A program made the translations under genes and the position numbers. DNA of 64,000 bases from Actinotignum schaalii (GTDB lineage: Bacteria > Actinomycetota > Actinomycetes > Actinomycetales > Actinomycetaceae): positions 620,001 to 684,000 of the forward strand of contig NZ_CP008802.1 in assembly GCF_000724605.1 (NCBI RefSeq). Direction: 5' to 3'. The notes beneath the pieces were generated by a model, which saw only the letters and a list, made by a program, of their open reading frames with translations, had not been told where the DNA came from and searched no databases. Every line of letters begins with the position of its first letter. The stretch's first letter is position 1. Positions 54,663-62,509 of the stretch are shown one piece after another.

Positions 54663-55220
54663 ATGGCTATTCTTCCTATTTACATCACCGGCGATCCTGT
54701 TCTGCATCGGCCGGCCCAGCCCATTACGGAATTTAACGAGGAACTGGCACAGCTGGTCGAAGATATGTATGAGACCACCGTGGCCGCTCCCGGGGTGGGG
54801 CTGGCCGGGCCGCAGGTCGGCATTGGCAAACAGATTTTTGTGTGGGTTTACGCCGATCAGGATGAGGCTCCCGAGCGCGGCGTCGCTATTAATCCCACGC
54901 TGTTTATTGAACCTGTTAATCCGGATGAAGAGCCTTTCGAAGAAGGATGCCTGTCCTTCCCCGGCGAACAGTATCCCCTGGCGCGCTCCCCGCACGCTTT
55001 GCTACGGGCGCAAAACGAAAAGGGCGAGCATTACGAAATTGAGGCAACCGGGTGGTTCGCGCGTATTCTCCAGCATGAATACGACCATTTGACCGGGCAT
55101 TTGTACGTGGATCGGCTCACCGGGCGCGAGGAAGCGGCGGCCAAACGCGCCAAGCGTGAGCACGGCTGGGGCAAGAAGGGAAATACCTGGCTGCCCGGGC
55201 GTGACAACCTCGAAGATTAG
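54663..55220 (+). CDS. def: Peptide deformylase
   Basis: A 185-residue deformylase with all three motifs: GVGLAGPQ (residues 44-51), EGCLS (94-98) and HEYDH (138-142), giving the Cys and two His metal ligands. It removes the N-formyl group from nascent proteins. Position 49 of motif I is Gly rather than the common Ala. A Lys/Arg-rich C-terminal tail is typical of actinobacterial enzymes. Confidence 0.96.
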   Translation: MAILPIYITGDPVLHRPAQPITEFNEELAQLVEDMYETTVAAPGVGLAGPQVGIGKQIFVWVYADQDEAPERGVAINPTLFIEPVNPDEEPFEEGCLSFPGEQYPLARSPHALLRAQNEKGEHYEIEATGWFARILQHEYDHLTGHLYVDRLTGREEAAAKRAKREHGWGKKGNTWLPGRDNLED

Positions 55221-55289
55221 TCTTTTCGCTCTCGCGCACCCGCGGCGCGGACTCCCATTCATTTTTTGTTCATATTTCGGTAACGTGAG

Positions 55290-56207
55290 ATGGATATTTT
55301 TGGCGACATGATTGCATCCCAGCCCAGCTCCTCGGCCCGCACCGTGGCGGTGTGCGCGGATGGGCTGGGGCGCAATCGTGCCCTGAATAACCTCATTATC
55401 GAGATGCTGGAACGCGGGCACGCCACCTGCGCCACGCTCCTGGTGGCGGCTCCCGCGGCGGATCATGCCCTGCGGGCTTTGGCAGCTGTCGGCATCGATC
55501 CGGGGCGGATTTTTCTGGGTTTCGCTATTAGTTCGCAGGGGCCCGGGGCTCCGTGGCGCGCCGTCGGCCCGCATGCCTCAAGTTTGACGGACCGCGGCGG
55601 GCGCTACCTTTCCGCGGAAGAAAGCGCCGCTCCCCCGCAGCTCGTGCGCGAAGATATTCTCACGGAATTGGCCGCGCAATTCTCCTGGATGGAGGATCGC
55701 GGGTATCGGCCGGCGGGTATTGCCGGGCCGCGCTACGGTCGCGATTTTCGCGGGCGCGGCCTGGTGATTGATTGCGCGCTGGAGTTTTGTGCGCGTGTTG
55801 GGGTGCCGCTGCGGTACGCGCGCCGGGGTGATCCGCTTGTGGCAGCCTCGCGTTATCTGGCAAATCGTGGTGCAGAGCTCAGGGAAGGAGCGGCGCGGCA
55901 CGCGAACTCCGGTACCGATGCGGATGTGGTAGCTGCGCACGCGCGGCGCGTGGAACGTGCGGATACTCTTGGGGTACTTCTTCCGAACGACGTCGTTTTC
56001 TTCCCACCCGAGTTCCCCGCCGATAGTTACGGGGAATTACGCCATGCCTACCTTTCGGCTTTGGAGGAATGCGCTGGTCCGGCGATCCAGGTGGTATTCA
56101 CTCCGGCCCGCGAGGATAGCGGAGCCGGGCGCGGGGAATGGGAGACTCGGCTGATGCGCGATCCCTCATTCTTGCGGGCTGTAGCAAGGGTGCGGTGTGC
56201 TGCATAG
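55290..56207 (+). CDS. ChbG/YdjC-like carbohydrate deacetylase homologue, catalytic residues missing
   Basis: A 305-residue protein that aligns by eye with ChbG over most of its length. CADGLGRNRALNNLIIEMLERGHATCATLLVAAPAADHAL corresponds to the ADDFG segment, IFLGFAISS to the GMHFVLT segment, and RGYRPAGIAGPRYG to the RKPTHLDSHHH segment. In each, the metal-binding Asp or His is replaced: DD to DG, H to A/I, DSHHH to AGPRYG. A non-catalytic or altered role is inferred. Start at 55290 is uncertain; 55308 is an alternative. Monocistronic. Confidence 0.6.
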   Translation: MDIFGDMIASQPSSSARTVAVCADGLGRNRALNNLIIEMLERGHATCATLLVAAPAADHALRALAAVGIDPGRIFLGFAISSQGPGAPWRAVGPHASSLTDRGGRYLSAEESAAPPQLVREDILTELAAQFSWMEDRGYRPAGIAGPRYGRDFRGRGLVIDCALEFCARVGVPLRYARRGDPLVAASRYLANRGAELREGAARHANSGTDADVVAAHARRVERADTLGVLLPNDVVFFPPEFPADSYGELRHAYLSALEECAGPAIQVVFTPAREDSGAGRGEWETRLMRDPSFLRAVARVRCAA

Positions 56208-56245
56208 TGCCCCTTATTTCGATGGTGCACATCGGTATTGGGCCG

Positions 56246-56911
56246 CTATATCAACCCCAATTCCTTAAGCACCGATATAGCCTCTTCGGGATGTTCGCGA
56301 ACCACCGCGCGGGCTTGTATGCTTTCCCAGTCAGAGCGTCTTTCTAACAGGATTTTCTCAGTACCCGGTTTACAGTGTGCCCCAAACTCATGAAGGATAA
56401 ACAAAAGAACATCCTCCATACACGGGCGAAATCTTTTTGAGCCAAGCGGAATATGCAGATCCGAAATTGGAGGTGTTCGTCCCTTTAGGTTAGCTCTTTT
56501 CCTTGCTCGAGCTGACAGCCCACCGTCCACCATCGCATGAGTCCATATATCCCTGTGAGCATGAATCTGCACATGCGAACTCGGCACATCGGTAGAACGC
56601 GGCTGGCGGATATAGTCCCATCGAATCATGGGTTCGCTTCTTTTTGAGTGCAGTCGCAATGTGAAACTAGACTGCCCCACCGTTAAAAACTGCTCGAGGC
56701 GAGAGAGGAAGAGACTGTAGTCGAGTTCCAGATACAGGCGCATATGATCCAACTGGATACCAACAGTCCCTTGTATGCGCTGAGTCGATTGCCGATAAGC
56801 CGTAGCTTCGTCCGTTACGAAGGTGAAGTCATCATCAAATAGCCGTGCGACTCCGATGAGATCGCCGGCGAACTGCTGTACCTTTTCGCTAAGAACGTCC
56901 GGCCGCTGCAA
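56246..56911 (-). CDS. Unknown 221-residue protein, second gene of an overlapping pair
   Basis: I recognise no family. The protein has a central predicted beta-rich region (MRLYLELDYSLFLSRLEQF, then FTLRLHSKRSEPMIRWDYIRQ) and a conserved-looking C-terminal stretch (SDLHIPLGSKRFRPCMEDVLLFILHEFG). It starts at a TTG preceded by AAGGA, 23 bases inside the end of the 77-residue gene. GC is about 50 %, well below the flanks. No active-site motif is evident. The overlap suggests coupled production of a two-protein unit. Confidence 0.7.
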   Translation of the reverse strand: MQRPDVLSEKVQQFAGDLIGVARLFDDDFTFVTDEATAYRQSTQRIQGTVGIQLDHMRLYLELDYSLFLSRLEQFLTVGQSSFTLRLHSKRSEPMIRWDYIRQPRSTDVPSSHVQIHAHRDIWTHAMVDGGLSARARKRANLKGRTPPISDLHIPLGSKRFRPCMEDVLLFILHEFGAHCKPGTEKILLERRSDWESIQARAVVREHPEEAISVLKELGLI

Positions 56912-57122
56912 GTTCTTTTTCCTTCAACTCTTCTTCACGGTAGAACTCCACGAAGCCTTCGAGTGCTTCAAACTCTGGACGTAGTGCAGCCTCTTTGTCA
57001 TTCATCCAGTAGTTTTCCGCTCGTTCGTTATAGTCCTCGCGGGTGGTGCGTAGCTCGTCCAAAATCTCATTCTGACGGGCGAGTACTTGGTCGAGACTTG
57101 TATATCTTCCTCGGATAATCAT
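56889..57122 (-). CDS. Unknown 77-residue charged helical protein, first gene of the pair
   Basis: A small Glu/Arg-rich, mostly helical protein (SLDQVLARQNEILDELRTTRE, then FVEFYREEELKEKELAAAG). The ATG follows GGAGGTG at seven bases, the strongest ribosome-binding site nearby. Size, order and overlap with the larger gene recall toxin-antitoxin operons, but neither protein matches a family I know. Low GC and a position beside two tRNA genes suggest acquisition. Confidence 0.7.
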   Translation of the reverse strand: MIIRGRYTSLDQVLARQNEILDELRTTREDYNERAENYWMNDKEAALRPEFEALEGFVEFYREEELKEKELAAAGRS

Positions 57123-57291
57123 GTGGTGACACCTCCATCCTTATGACCCCAGCCTAATAGAAATAGTGCGCTGCGCAAATAGGAAGTTAATGGAAAAGCT
57201 GCCGTCTCGAACCCGAACTTTCACCTGGAATAATAACGAAATAGCGTACATTTCAGTTTCTGAAAGCGCCATTCGTCGCGGCGGAACGACT

Positions 57292-57323
57292 CAAGGCGGG
57301 AAAACCGAAGCTTTCCCGCCTTG
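57292..57323 (-). terminator. Hairpin after tRNA-Glu
   Basis: CAAGGCGGGAAA at 57292-57303 pairs exactly with TTTCCCGCCTTG at 57312-57323. It lies five bases beyond the 3' end of tRNA-Glu on the minus strand. Confidence 0.75.
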
Positions 57324-57327
57324 TGCT

Positions 57328-57400
57328 GTACCCCGTACCGGATTTGAACCGGTGTTACCGCCGTGAGAGGGCGACGTCCTAGGCCGCTAGACGAACGGGG
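57328..57400 (-). tRNA. tRNA-Glu (CTC anticodon)
   Basis: The minus strand gives GCCCCGTTCGTCTAG at the 5' end, anticodon loop CTCTCAC (CTC, decoding GAG) and T-arm CCGGTTCAAATCCGG. Length 73 bases; CCA is not encoded. It is 25 bases downstream of tRNA-Gln, so the two are probably cotranscribed. Confidence 0.95.
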
Positions 57401-57425
57401 CCTATGAGGATGCCGAAGCATCATC

Positions 57426-57497
57426 GCTGGGGTACCAGGACTCGAACCTAGAATGGATGAACCAGAATCACCTGTGTTGCCAATTACACCATACCCC
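57426..57497 (-). tRNA. tRNA-Gln (CTG anticodon)
   Basis: The minus strand begins TGGGGTATGGTGTAATTGG, with anticodon loop TTCTGGT (CTG, decoding CAG), T-arm TAGGTTCGAGTCCTG and discriminator G. Length 72 bases; CCA is not encoded. Confidence 0.95.
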
Positions 57498-57608
57498 AAG
57501 GGTGTGGACCTCAGAATCGTTACGTTCCCGAGGACGACAGATAAAGAGCTTAGTGGAATCTCCTCGAGCTAGCAAATCCGCTGGACGTGTGACGCACCAC
57601 GTTCTCGG

Positions 57609-57697
57609 CCCGCGCTAGTTCAGGCGGCACAGCCGGCTCGAACTGCACCCGCGCTAGTTCAAGCGGCGCACCTACTCGAGCTGCACCCGCGCAAGCG
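57609..57697. repeat. Imperfect tandem repeat of a 38-39-base unit
   Basis: Copies start at 57609 (39 bases), 57648 (38 bases) and 57686 (partial). Each full unit reads CCCGCGCTAGTTCAxGCGGC near its start and CTCGAxCTGCA at its end. It lies just downstream of the stop codon of the gene at 57714-58832. Confidence 0.7.
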
Positions 57698-57713
57698 ATG
57701 CCGAAACCCGCCA

Positions 57714-58832
57714 CTACCATTCACGCACGCGGCCCTGCCGCGCAGCTTCCTCCCGCAAGGCCTCCGGTACCCGCAGCCAGATACGTGAACCGGGAGTGCA
57801 ACCAGTGAGCATCGTATAGCCGTCACATACAGGCAGCGGGGAAAACATGGTGCGCACGGCTCCGGCGATGGTGATGTCCACAGCGTCGTAATCGCGGCGG
57901 GCCCGCGTCCAATTAACCGTGTAAGTATCCAGACCGCCAAGAGTCTCCGGACTCCACATCCGATCCAGGGGAACCTGGATCGGGTAGCGCTCCACCAGCG
58001 TGACCCAGTCCTCCGCGGTGACAATCCGGTAGATCCGCGACTGATCCGGCTGCGCCGCATCCGGGAGTTCGGTAGCGAGCTGGTGGGAGCGCGGGTAGTC
58101 GCCGGCGTCGTCGCCGAAAAATGACCAGGTGCTGGAGAGCTCCCCGAGGGAGTGACCGGCGAAGAACTCACCCACGTCGAAACTTAGGTAGCTGAAAGCA
58201 AGATAGTCTTCCGGGCGTGCCGGACTATCCGCCGGGCCGAGGATCTCGATGATTTGCGAACTGATCTCCCAGCCAAGCGGTCTACGGCTGCGGCGGGAGC
58301 GGTGGCTGCGGCGGCGGCTGGGTAGCGCGACCTCGTGGAAGCGTAACTGCTGGAGTTCGAAGCCCGCCTCCCATTCGGGTGGAATGCGCTGCTCAAGTGC
58401 AGAATCCAGCGCAGCGGCTTCCTCCGCGCTCAAGGCCCAATCCGCGGCAAGAACGCGCTCAATATCCGCGTTAAAAGCGAAATTGATGGAGAACTCCCCC
58501 AGCGCCAGATTTGCGTGCTGGAAAGGCCCCAGTTCAGCTACTGGCCAGGATGGTTGGGGATTTTTCGCACCGAATAGCTCCACCCGCGGGACGCACTCCA
58601 CGCTGCCGTCGTCCATGGCGAGGGGCTCGAAGAAGACCCGGCAGCCCGTGCCCTCGCCCAGGCGCGCACTTTCGCTCGCACCTACACCCTCACCCGCGTA
58701 GTCGCTCGCGGCGCCCACAGCCACCCACTCCCCGGCCCTTCCCCAGGCACGCAGGTAGGTTCCCGGCGCGGGAAAAGACGCGGCGGGCCGCGGCGGCGGC
58801 GTCGTACATACCACCATCGCGGCCCTCCTCAC
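57714..58832 (-). CDS. Unknown 372-residue protein behind gltX
   Basis: No family recognised. The protein has no signal peptide or membrane helix. It looks like a soluble mixed alpha/beta protein with a hydrophilic Arg/Ser break (RRRSHRSRRSRR, about residues 173-184) between two halves. Several aromatic-rich stretches recur (FAFNADIERVLAADWALS, then YLAFSYLSFDVGEFFAG). It begins 15 bases after gltX, so it is probably cotranscribed. Its base composition matches the flanking core genes. Confidence 0.75.
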   Translation of the reverse strand: MRRAAMVVCTTPPPRPAASFPAPGTYLRAWGRAGEWVAVGAASDYAGEGVGASESARLGEGTGCRVFFEPLAMDDGSVECVPRVELFGAKNPQPSWPVAELGPFQHANLALGEFSINFAFNADIERVLAADWALSAEEAAALDSALEQRIPPEWEAGFELQQLRFHEVALPSRRRSHRSRRSRRPLGWEISSQIIEILGPADSPARPEDYLAFSYLSFDVGEFFAGHSLGELSSTWSFFGDDAGDYPRSHQLATELPDAAQPDQSRIYRIVTAEDWVTLVERYPIQVPLDRMWSPETLGGLDTYTVNWTRARRDYDAVDITIAGAVRTMFSPLPVCDGYTMLTGCTPGSRIWLRVPEALREEAARQGRVREW

Positions 58833-58846
58833 GCGCGTATGAGCGC

Positions 58847-60349
58847 TTACCCGGAAATTTTTTCCAGGAGTTGGTCAATGCGCGCCACCGCTTCCTCACG
58901 CCCGAGGATAGCAATGGAATCAATCACCGGAATGGACACATTCGTGCCCGTCATCGCCACGAAAAGCGGGCCGAAGGCGAAGCGCGGTTTGATACCGAGG
59001 CCCTCCACCAGCGCCGCATCGAGAGCGGGCTTAATAGCTTCCGGCGTGAAATCTTCCAGCGCGCTCAACGCTTCGCGAGCCCCGCGCAGCGCTTCGGGTG
59101 CCGAATCACGCAGCTTGGAGAGCGCTTTCTCGTTGTAGTCCAGCTCCGCCGCACTAACGAAAAGGAAACCGAGCAGATCCCGGGCCTCCCCCAGCAGCTG
59201 CATGCGGGTCTGCGCCAGCGGCGCTGCCGCGTCAAGAATTTCCCGTTCGCGATCCGTGAGCTCCTCATAGGCGCCGCCACTCAGCACCTCGCTGAGATAG
59301 GGAACGAGGCGGCGGGTGTAATCGGCCACGTCAAGGAGGCGGATATGGTCCGCATTAATGGCCACGCACTTCTTGTCATCAAAACGTGCCGGGTTCGGAT
59401 TGACATTGTGGATATCGAAATGCTCCACAAGTTCTTCCTTGCTGAACACATCGCGTTCGGCGGAGAAGGACCACCCGAGCAGGGCCAGGTAGTTGAGGAG
59501 GCCCTCCGGGATCATGCCGCGTTCGCGGTGGAGCAGCAGATTCGATTCCGGATCGCGCTTGGACAGCTTCTTGTTACCCTCCCCCATCACGTAGGGCATA
59601 TGGCCGAAGCGCGGCGTCCACTTCGCGATACCCAGTTCTTCCAGGGCGCGGTAGAGCACGATCTGGCGCGGCGTGGAGGAGAGCAGATCCTCCCCGCGCA
59701 GCACGTCCGTTACTTCCGTGAGGGCATCATCAATGGGATTGGTGAGGGTGTAGAGCGGATCGCCATTGGCGCGCACAATCACATAATCCGGAGTGGAGCC
59801 GGCGCGGAAAGTAATATCCCCGCGGATCACATCCGTGAAGGTAATATCCTCATCGGGCATGCGCATGCGCAGCACCGGTTCGCGCCCTTCCGCCCGGTAG
59901 GCGGCCTTTTGTTCTTCGGTGAGGTTGCGGTCATAGCCGTCGTACCCGAGCTTGGGATCCTCCCCGCGTTCGCGGTGGCGCGCCTCGATTTCCTCCGGAG
60001 TGGAGAAAGATTCGTAGGCGTAGCCGCGCTCCAGCAGCTGGGCCGCGACCTTGCGGTAGATATCCCCGCGCTGGGATTGCCGGTAGGGACCGTGCGGGCC
60101 GCCCACCTCAACACCTTCATCCCAGTCCAGCCCGAGCCAGCGCAGGGAATCAAGAATCTGGTGATACGACTCTTCAGAATCACGGGCTGCGTCGGTATCT
60201 TCAATGCGGAAAATAAAAGTTCCACCCACGTGCCGGGCGTAGGCCCAGTTAAAGAGGCAGGTGCGTACCATACCGACATGCGGGGTGCCGGTGGGTGAGG
60301 GACAGAAACGAACTCGGATCTCGCGTCCGGTAGCAGTTGTGATAGCCAT
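58847..60349 (-). CDS. gltX: Glutamyl-tRNA synthetase
   Basis: A 500-residue class Ic synthetase. The HIGH motif is HVGM (residues 24-27) and the KMSKS loop is KLSKR in [11 protein letters not shown]. In actinobacteria GluRS usually also charges tRNA-Gln, which is then amidated by GatCAB; I infer the same here. tRNA-Glu and tRNA-Gln genes lie 1.3 kb downstream. Divergent from the aminotransferase gene with 25 bases between the start codons. Confidence 0.97.
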   Translation of the reverse strand: MAITTATGREIRVRFCPSPTGTPHVGMVRTCLFNWAYARHVGGTFIFRIEDTDAARDSEESYHQILDSLRWLGLDWDEGVEVGGPHGPYRQSQRGDIYRKVAAQLLERGYAYESFSTPEEIEARHRERGEDPKLGYDGYDRNLTEEQKAAYRAEGREPVLRMRMPDEDITFTDVIRGDITFRAGSTPDYVIVRANGDPLYTLTNPIDDALTEVTDVLRGEDLLSSTPRQIVLYRALEELGIAKWTPRFGHMPYVMGEGNKKLSKRDPESNLLLHRERGMIPEGLLNYLALLGWSFSAERDVFSKEELVEHFDIHNVNPNPARFDDKKCVAINADHIRLLDVADYTRRLVPYLSEVLSGGAYEELTDREREILDAAAPLAQTRMQLLGEARDLLGFLFVSAAELDYNEKALSKLRDSAPEALRGAREALSALEDFTPEAIKPALDAALVEGLGIKPRFAFGPLFVAMTGTNVSIPVIDSIAILGREEAVARIDQLLEKISG

Positions 60350-60374
60350 GATGGGTTAAGGATACGCTACGGAT

Positions 60375-61568
60375 ATGACATATGATTTCGACACTCGCAC
60401 CGTCTCCGATCTCATCGCGCAGGGCTCGCACAAGTGGTCTGCTTTCGGGGATGCCATCGCCATGTGGGTGGCCGAAATGGACTTGGGAATCGCGCCGGAA
60501 ATTCGCGATTACCTGGTGAGCGCAGCGCAGCGCGGCACCCTCGGCTACCTTCCTCCCCGCGAAATTCCGGGGATTATGAATGCAGTTTCCACCTGGCTCG
60601 GCCACTTCGGCCCGGCACCCGACCCGGAGCGCATGTTCCTCATTCCTGAAGTTCTCAGCGCGTTGCGGATCACGATTACCCAGTTCACAGCCCCGGACGC
60701 CCCGGTGATTGTCCCCACTCCAGCTTATATGCCGTTCCTCACACTTCCCGGTGAGTACGGGCGGGACGTGCGCCAGGTCCCCTCGATTTTCCGCGAGGGT
60801 CGCTGGGAGCTGGACCTTGAGGCGCTGGAAGCGGCGCTCACCCCCGGTTCTCTCCTGGTTTTGTGTAACCCGTGGAACCCGGCGGGCCGATGTTTGACCG
60901 GTCCGGAGCTCGACGCGGTTGCGGCCGTGGTGGAGCGGCGCGGGGCCCGCGTTTTTGAGGATTCCATTCACGCCCCGGTACTCATTGACGGCACCTACGT
61001 GCCTTACGGCCCGCGCAGCGCGGCCACCCGCGCGCATACGATCAGCGCGATAAGCGCGACGAAGGGCTGGAATATCCCCGGCCTCAAGGCCGCGCAGCTC
61101 ATTTTTTATAACGACGACGACGCAGCCCGCTACGCGCCCCACGCCAATGCCTGGAGCTCTCCGACCTCCACGCTGGGCGCCCGGGCCACCACAATTGCCT
61201 TTACGCAGGCGCTGGATTGGAATCGCGCGGTGTGTTCCTATATTGGCGAAACCCTGCGGATTGTAGAGGAGCGGGTCCGGGCCTGGCCCGGGGCGCGCAT
61301 GGCCCACGTGGAAGGCACCTATATTGCTTTCCTCGATTTTTCCGAGGCGGAATGTGTGCGCGCGGAGGAGGAACGTGCCCGGCGGGAGGGGCGCGAGCCG
61401 AAGGGCGCCGTCGCCGCTATTTTAGAGCGAGCCAATGTGGCGCTCACGCCCGGGCGGGCCTCGGGCGCTGGTTTTGAGCAATGGGGCCGCATGGTGCTGG
61501 CCACCCCGCGCGCGATTGCGCTGGAGGCCCTGGACCGGATCGAAGATCTGCTGGAAGCGGGTGCGTAA
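60375..61568 (+). CDS. MalY/PatB-type cystathionine beta-lyase / aminotransferase
   Basis: A 397-residue fold-type I PLP enzyme. The PLP Lys is in SATKGWNIPGLKAA, the Asn of CNPWNP and the Asp-Ser-Ile-His stretch (FEDSIHAPVL) match the MalY/PatB group, and MWVAEMDL is the N-terminal signature. It likely cleaves cystathionine to homocysteine or acts on related cysteine S-conjugates. A short insert (EEERARREGREPKG) is near residue 335. The start codon is 25 bases from that of gltX. Confidence 0.9.
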   Translation: MTYDFDTRTVSDLIAQGSHKWSAFGDAIAMWVAEMDLGIAPEIRDYLVSAAQRGTLGYLPPREIPGIMNAVSTWLGHFGPAPDPERMFLIPEVLSALRITITQFTAPDAPVIVPTPAYMPFLTLPGEYGRDVRQVPSIFREGRWELDLEALEAALTPGSLLVLCNPWNPAGRCLTGPELDAVAAVVERRGARVFEDSIHAPVLIDGTYVPYGPRSAATRAHTISAISATKGWNIPGLKAAQLIFYNDDDAARYAPHANAWSSPTSTLGARATTIAFTQALDWNRAVCSYIGETLRIVEERVRAWPGARMAHVEGTYIAFLDFSEAECVRAEEERARREGREPKGAVAAILERANVALTPGRASGAGFEQWGRMVLATPRAIALEALDRIEDLLEAGA

Positions 61569-61695
61569 CGCGCTTTCGGGGCGCCGCCTCACGCACGGGC
61601 ACGAACGCGGCTGCGCAACGCAACCGCGAGCCAATGTCAACGCACCTTCGGGGCGCCTGTCGCTAAAGTCTAGGTGAAATACTAAGGTTAATGAT

Positions 61696-62439
61696 ATGAA
61701 AATAGCACGCTTGAGTTTGAGCCAGGGGCCGCGCTACGCGGTCTACGACGAAGGCGCCGATGACTTCGTTATCCTCGCCGATGATCCGATTTTCGGAGAA
61801 ATTCAGCCCACCGGGGAACGGGTGGCCGCCGCAGATGCCGTGCTCCTCTCCCCCATGATCCCGCGCTCGAAGGCGATTGGCTTCGGTAATGCGACCGCGC
61901 CGGGCGCCACCGCCGCTGATCTCTTCTTCTTCATGAAACCCAATACGGCAGTATGCGGGCCCGATGATCCGATTATTATTCCGGAGTGGGCCAGCGAAGG
62001 CCTCGCCCACGAAGTGGAGCTCGGCATTATTATCGGCCGGGTTGCCAAGGATGTTCCCGAGGAGCGCGCGCTGGAAGCCGTTTTCGGTTACACCATTATT
62101 AATGATGTGACGGCCCGCGGGGACGTGAACGGGGCGCAGAAAATGTTTGATACCGCCCTCCCGGTGGGCCCCTATATTCTCACGGATATTGATGCGAGTG
62201 ATCTGGCGATGACCTCCCGGGTGAACGGGGAAACCTACACCCGGGCGCGGACCTCCGATTATCCGCTTTCCGTGGCGCAGTCGGTGGCGGCGGCGTCGCG
62301 GCGCTGCACCCTGCTTCCCGGCGATATTATTCTGCCCGGTGCCTTTAACGGTGAGCCCCCGCTGAAAGCGGGCGACGTCGTGGAATGTGAAATCGAAGGT
62401 TTCGGGGTGCTGCGCAACCCGGTTCTCGCCGCGAACTAA
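61696..62439 (+). CDS. Fumarylacetoacetate hydrolase (FAH) family protein
   Basis: A 247-residue FAH-fold protein. The metal-binding region is HEVELGIIIGR and the second signature is INDVTARGDVNGAQ, both recognisable. FAH relatives act as oxaloacetate or acylpyruvate hydrolases/decarboxylases or isomerases; the substrate is not known. It precedes an acyl-CoA ligase gene by 70 bases and may be cotranscribed. Confidence 0.9.
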   Translation: MKIARLSLSQGPRYAVYDEGADDFVILADDPIFGEIQPTGERVAAADAVLLSPMIPRSKAIGFGNATAPGATAADLFFFMKPNTAVCGPDDPIIIPEWASEGLAHEVELGIIIGRVAKDVPEERALEAVFGYTIINDVTARGDVNGAQKMFDTALPVGPYILTDIDASDLAMTSRVNGETYTRARTSDYPLSVAQSVAAASRRCTLLPGDIILPGAFNGEPPLKAGDVVECEIEGFGVLRNPVLAAN

Positions 62440-62509
62440 ATAAAGCGGGCATCAACTACACAACCGAGGACCGCACCCGCGCGGCGGGCAGGCCCATGCA
62501 GGAGGATAG

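Noticed and set aside
57166-57366. Plus-strand 66-codon frame
   Set aside because: It reads into tRNA-Glu antisense and the terminator hairpin and has no start signals.
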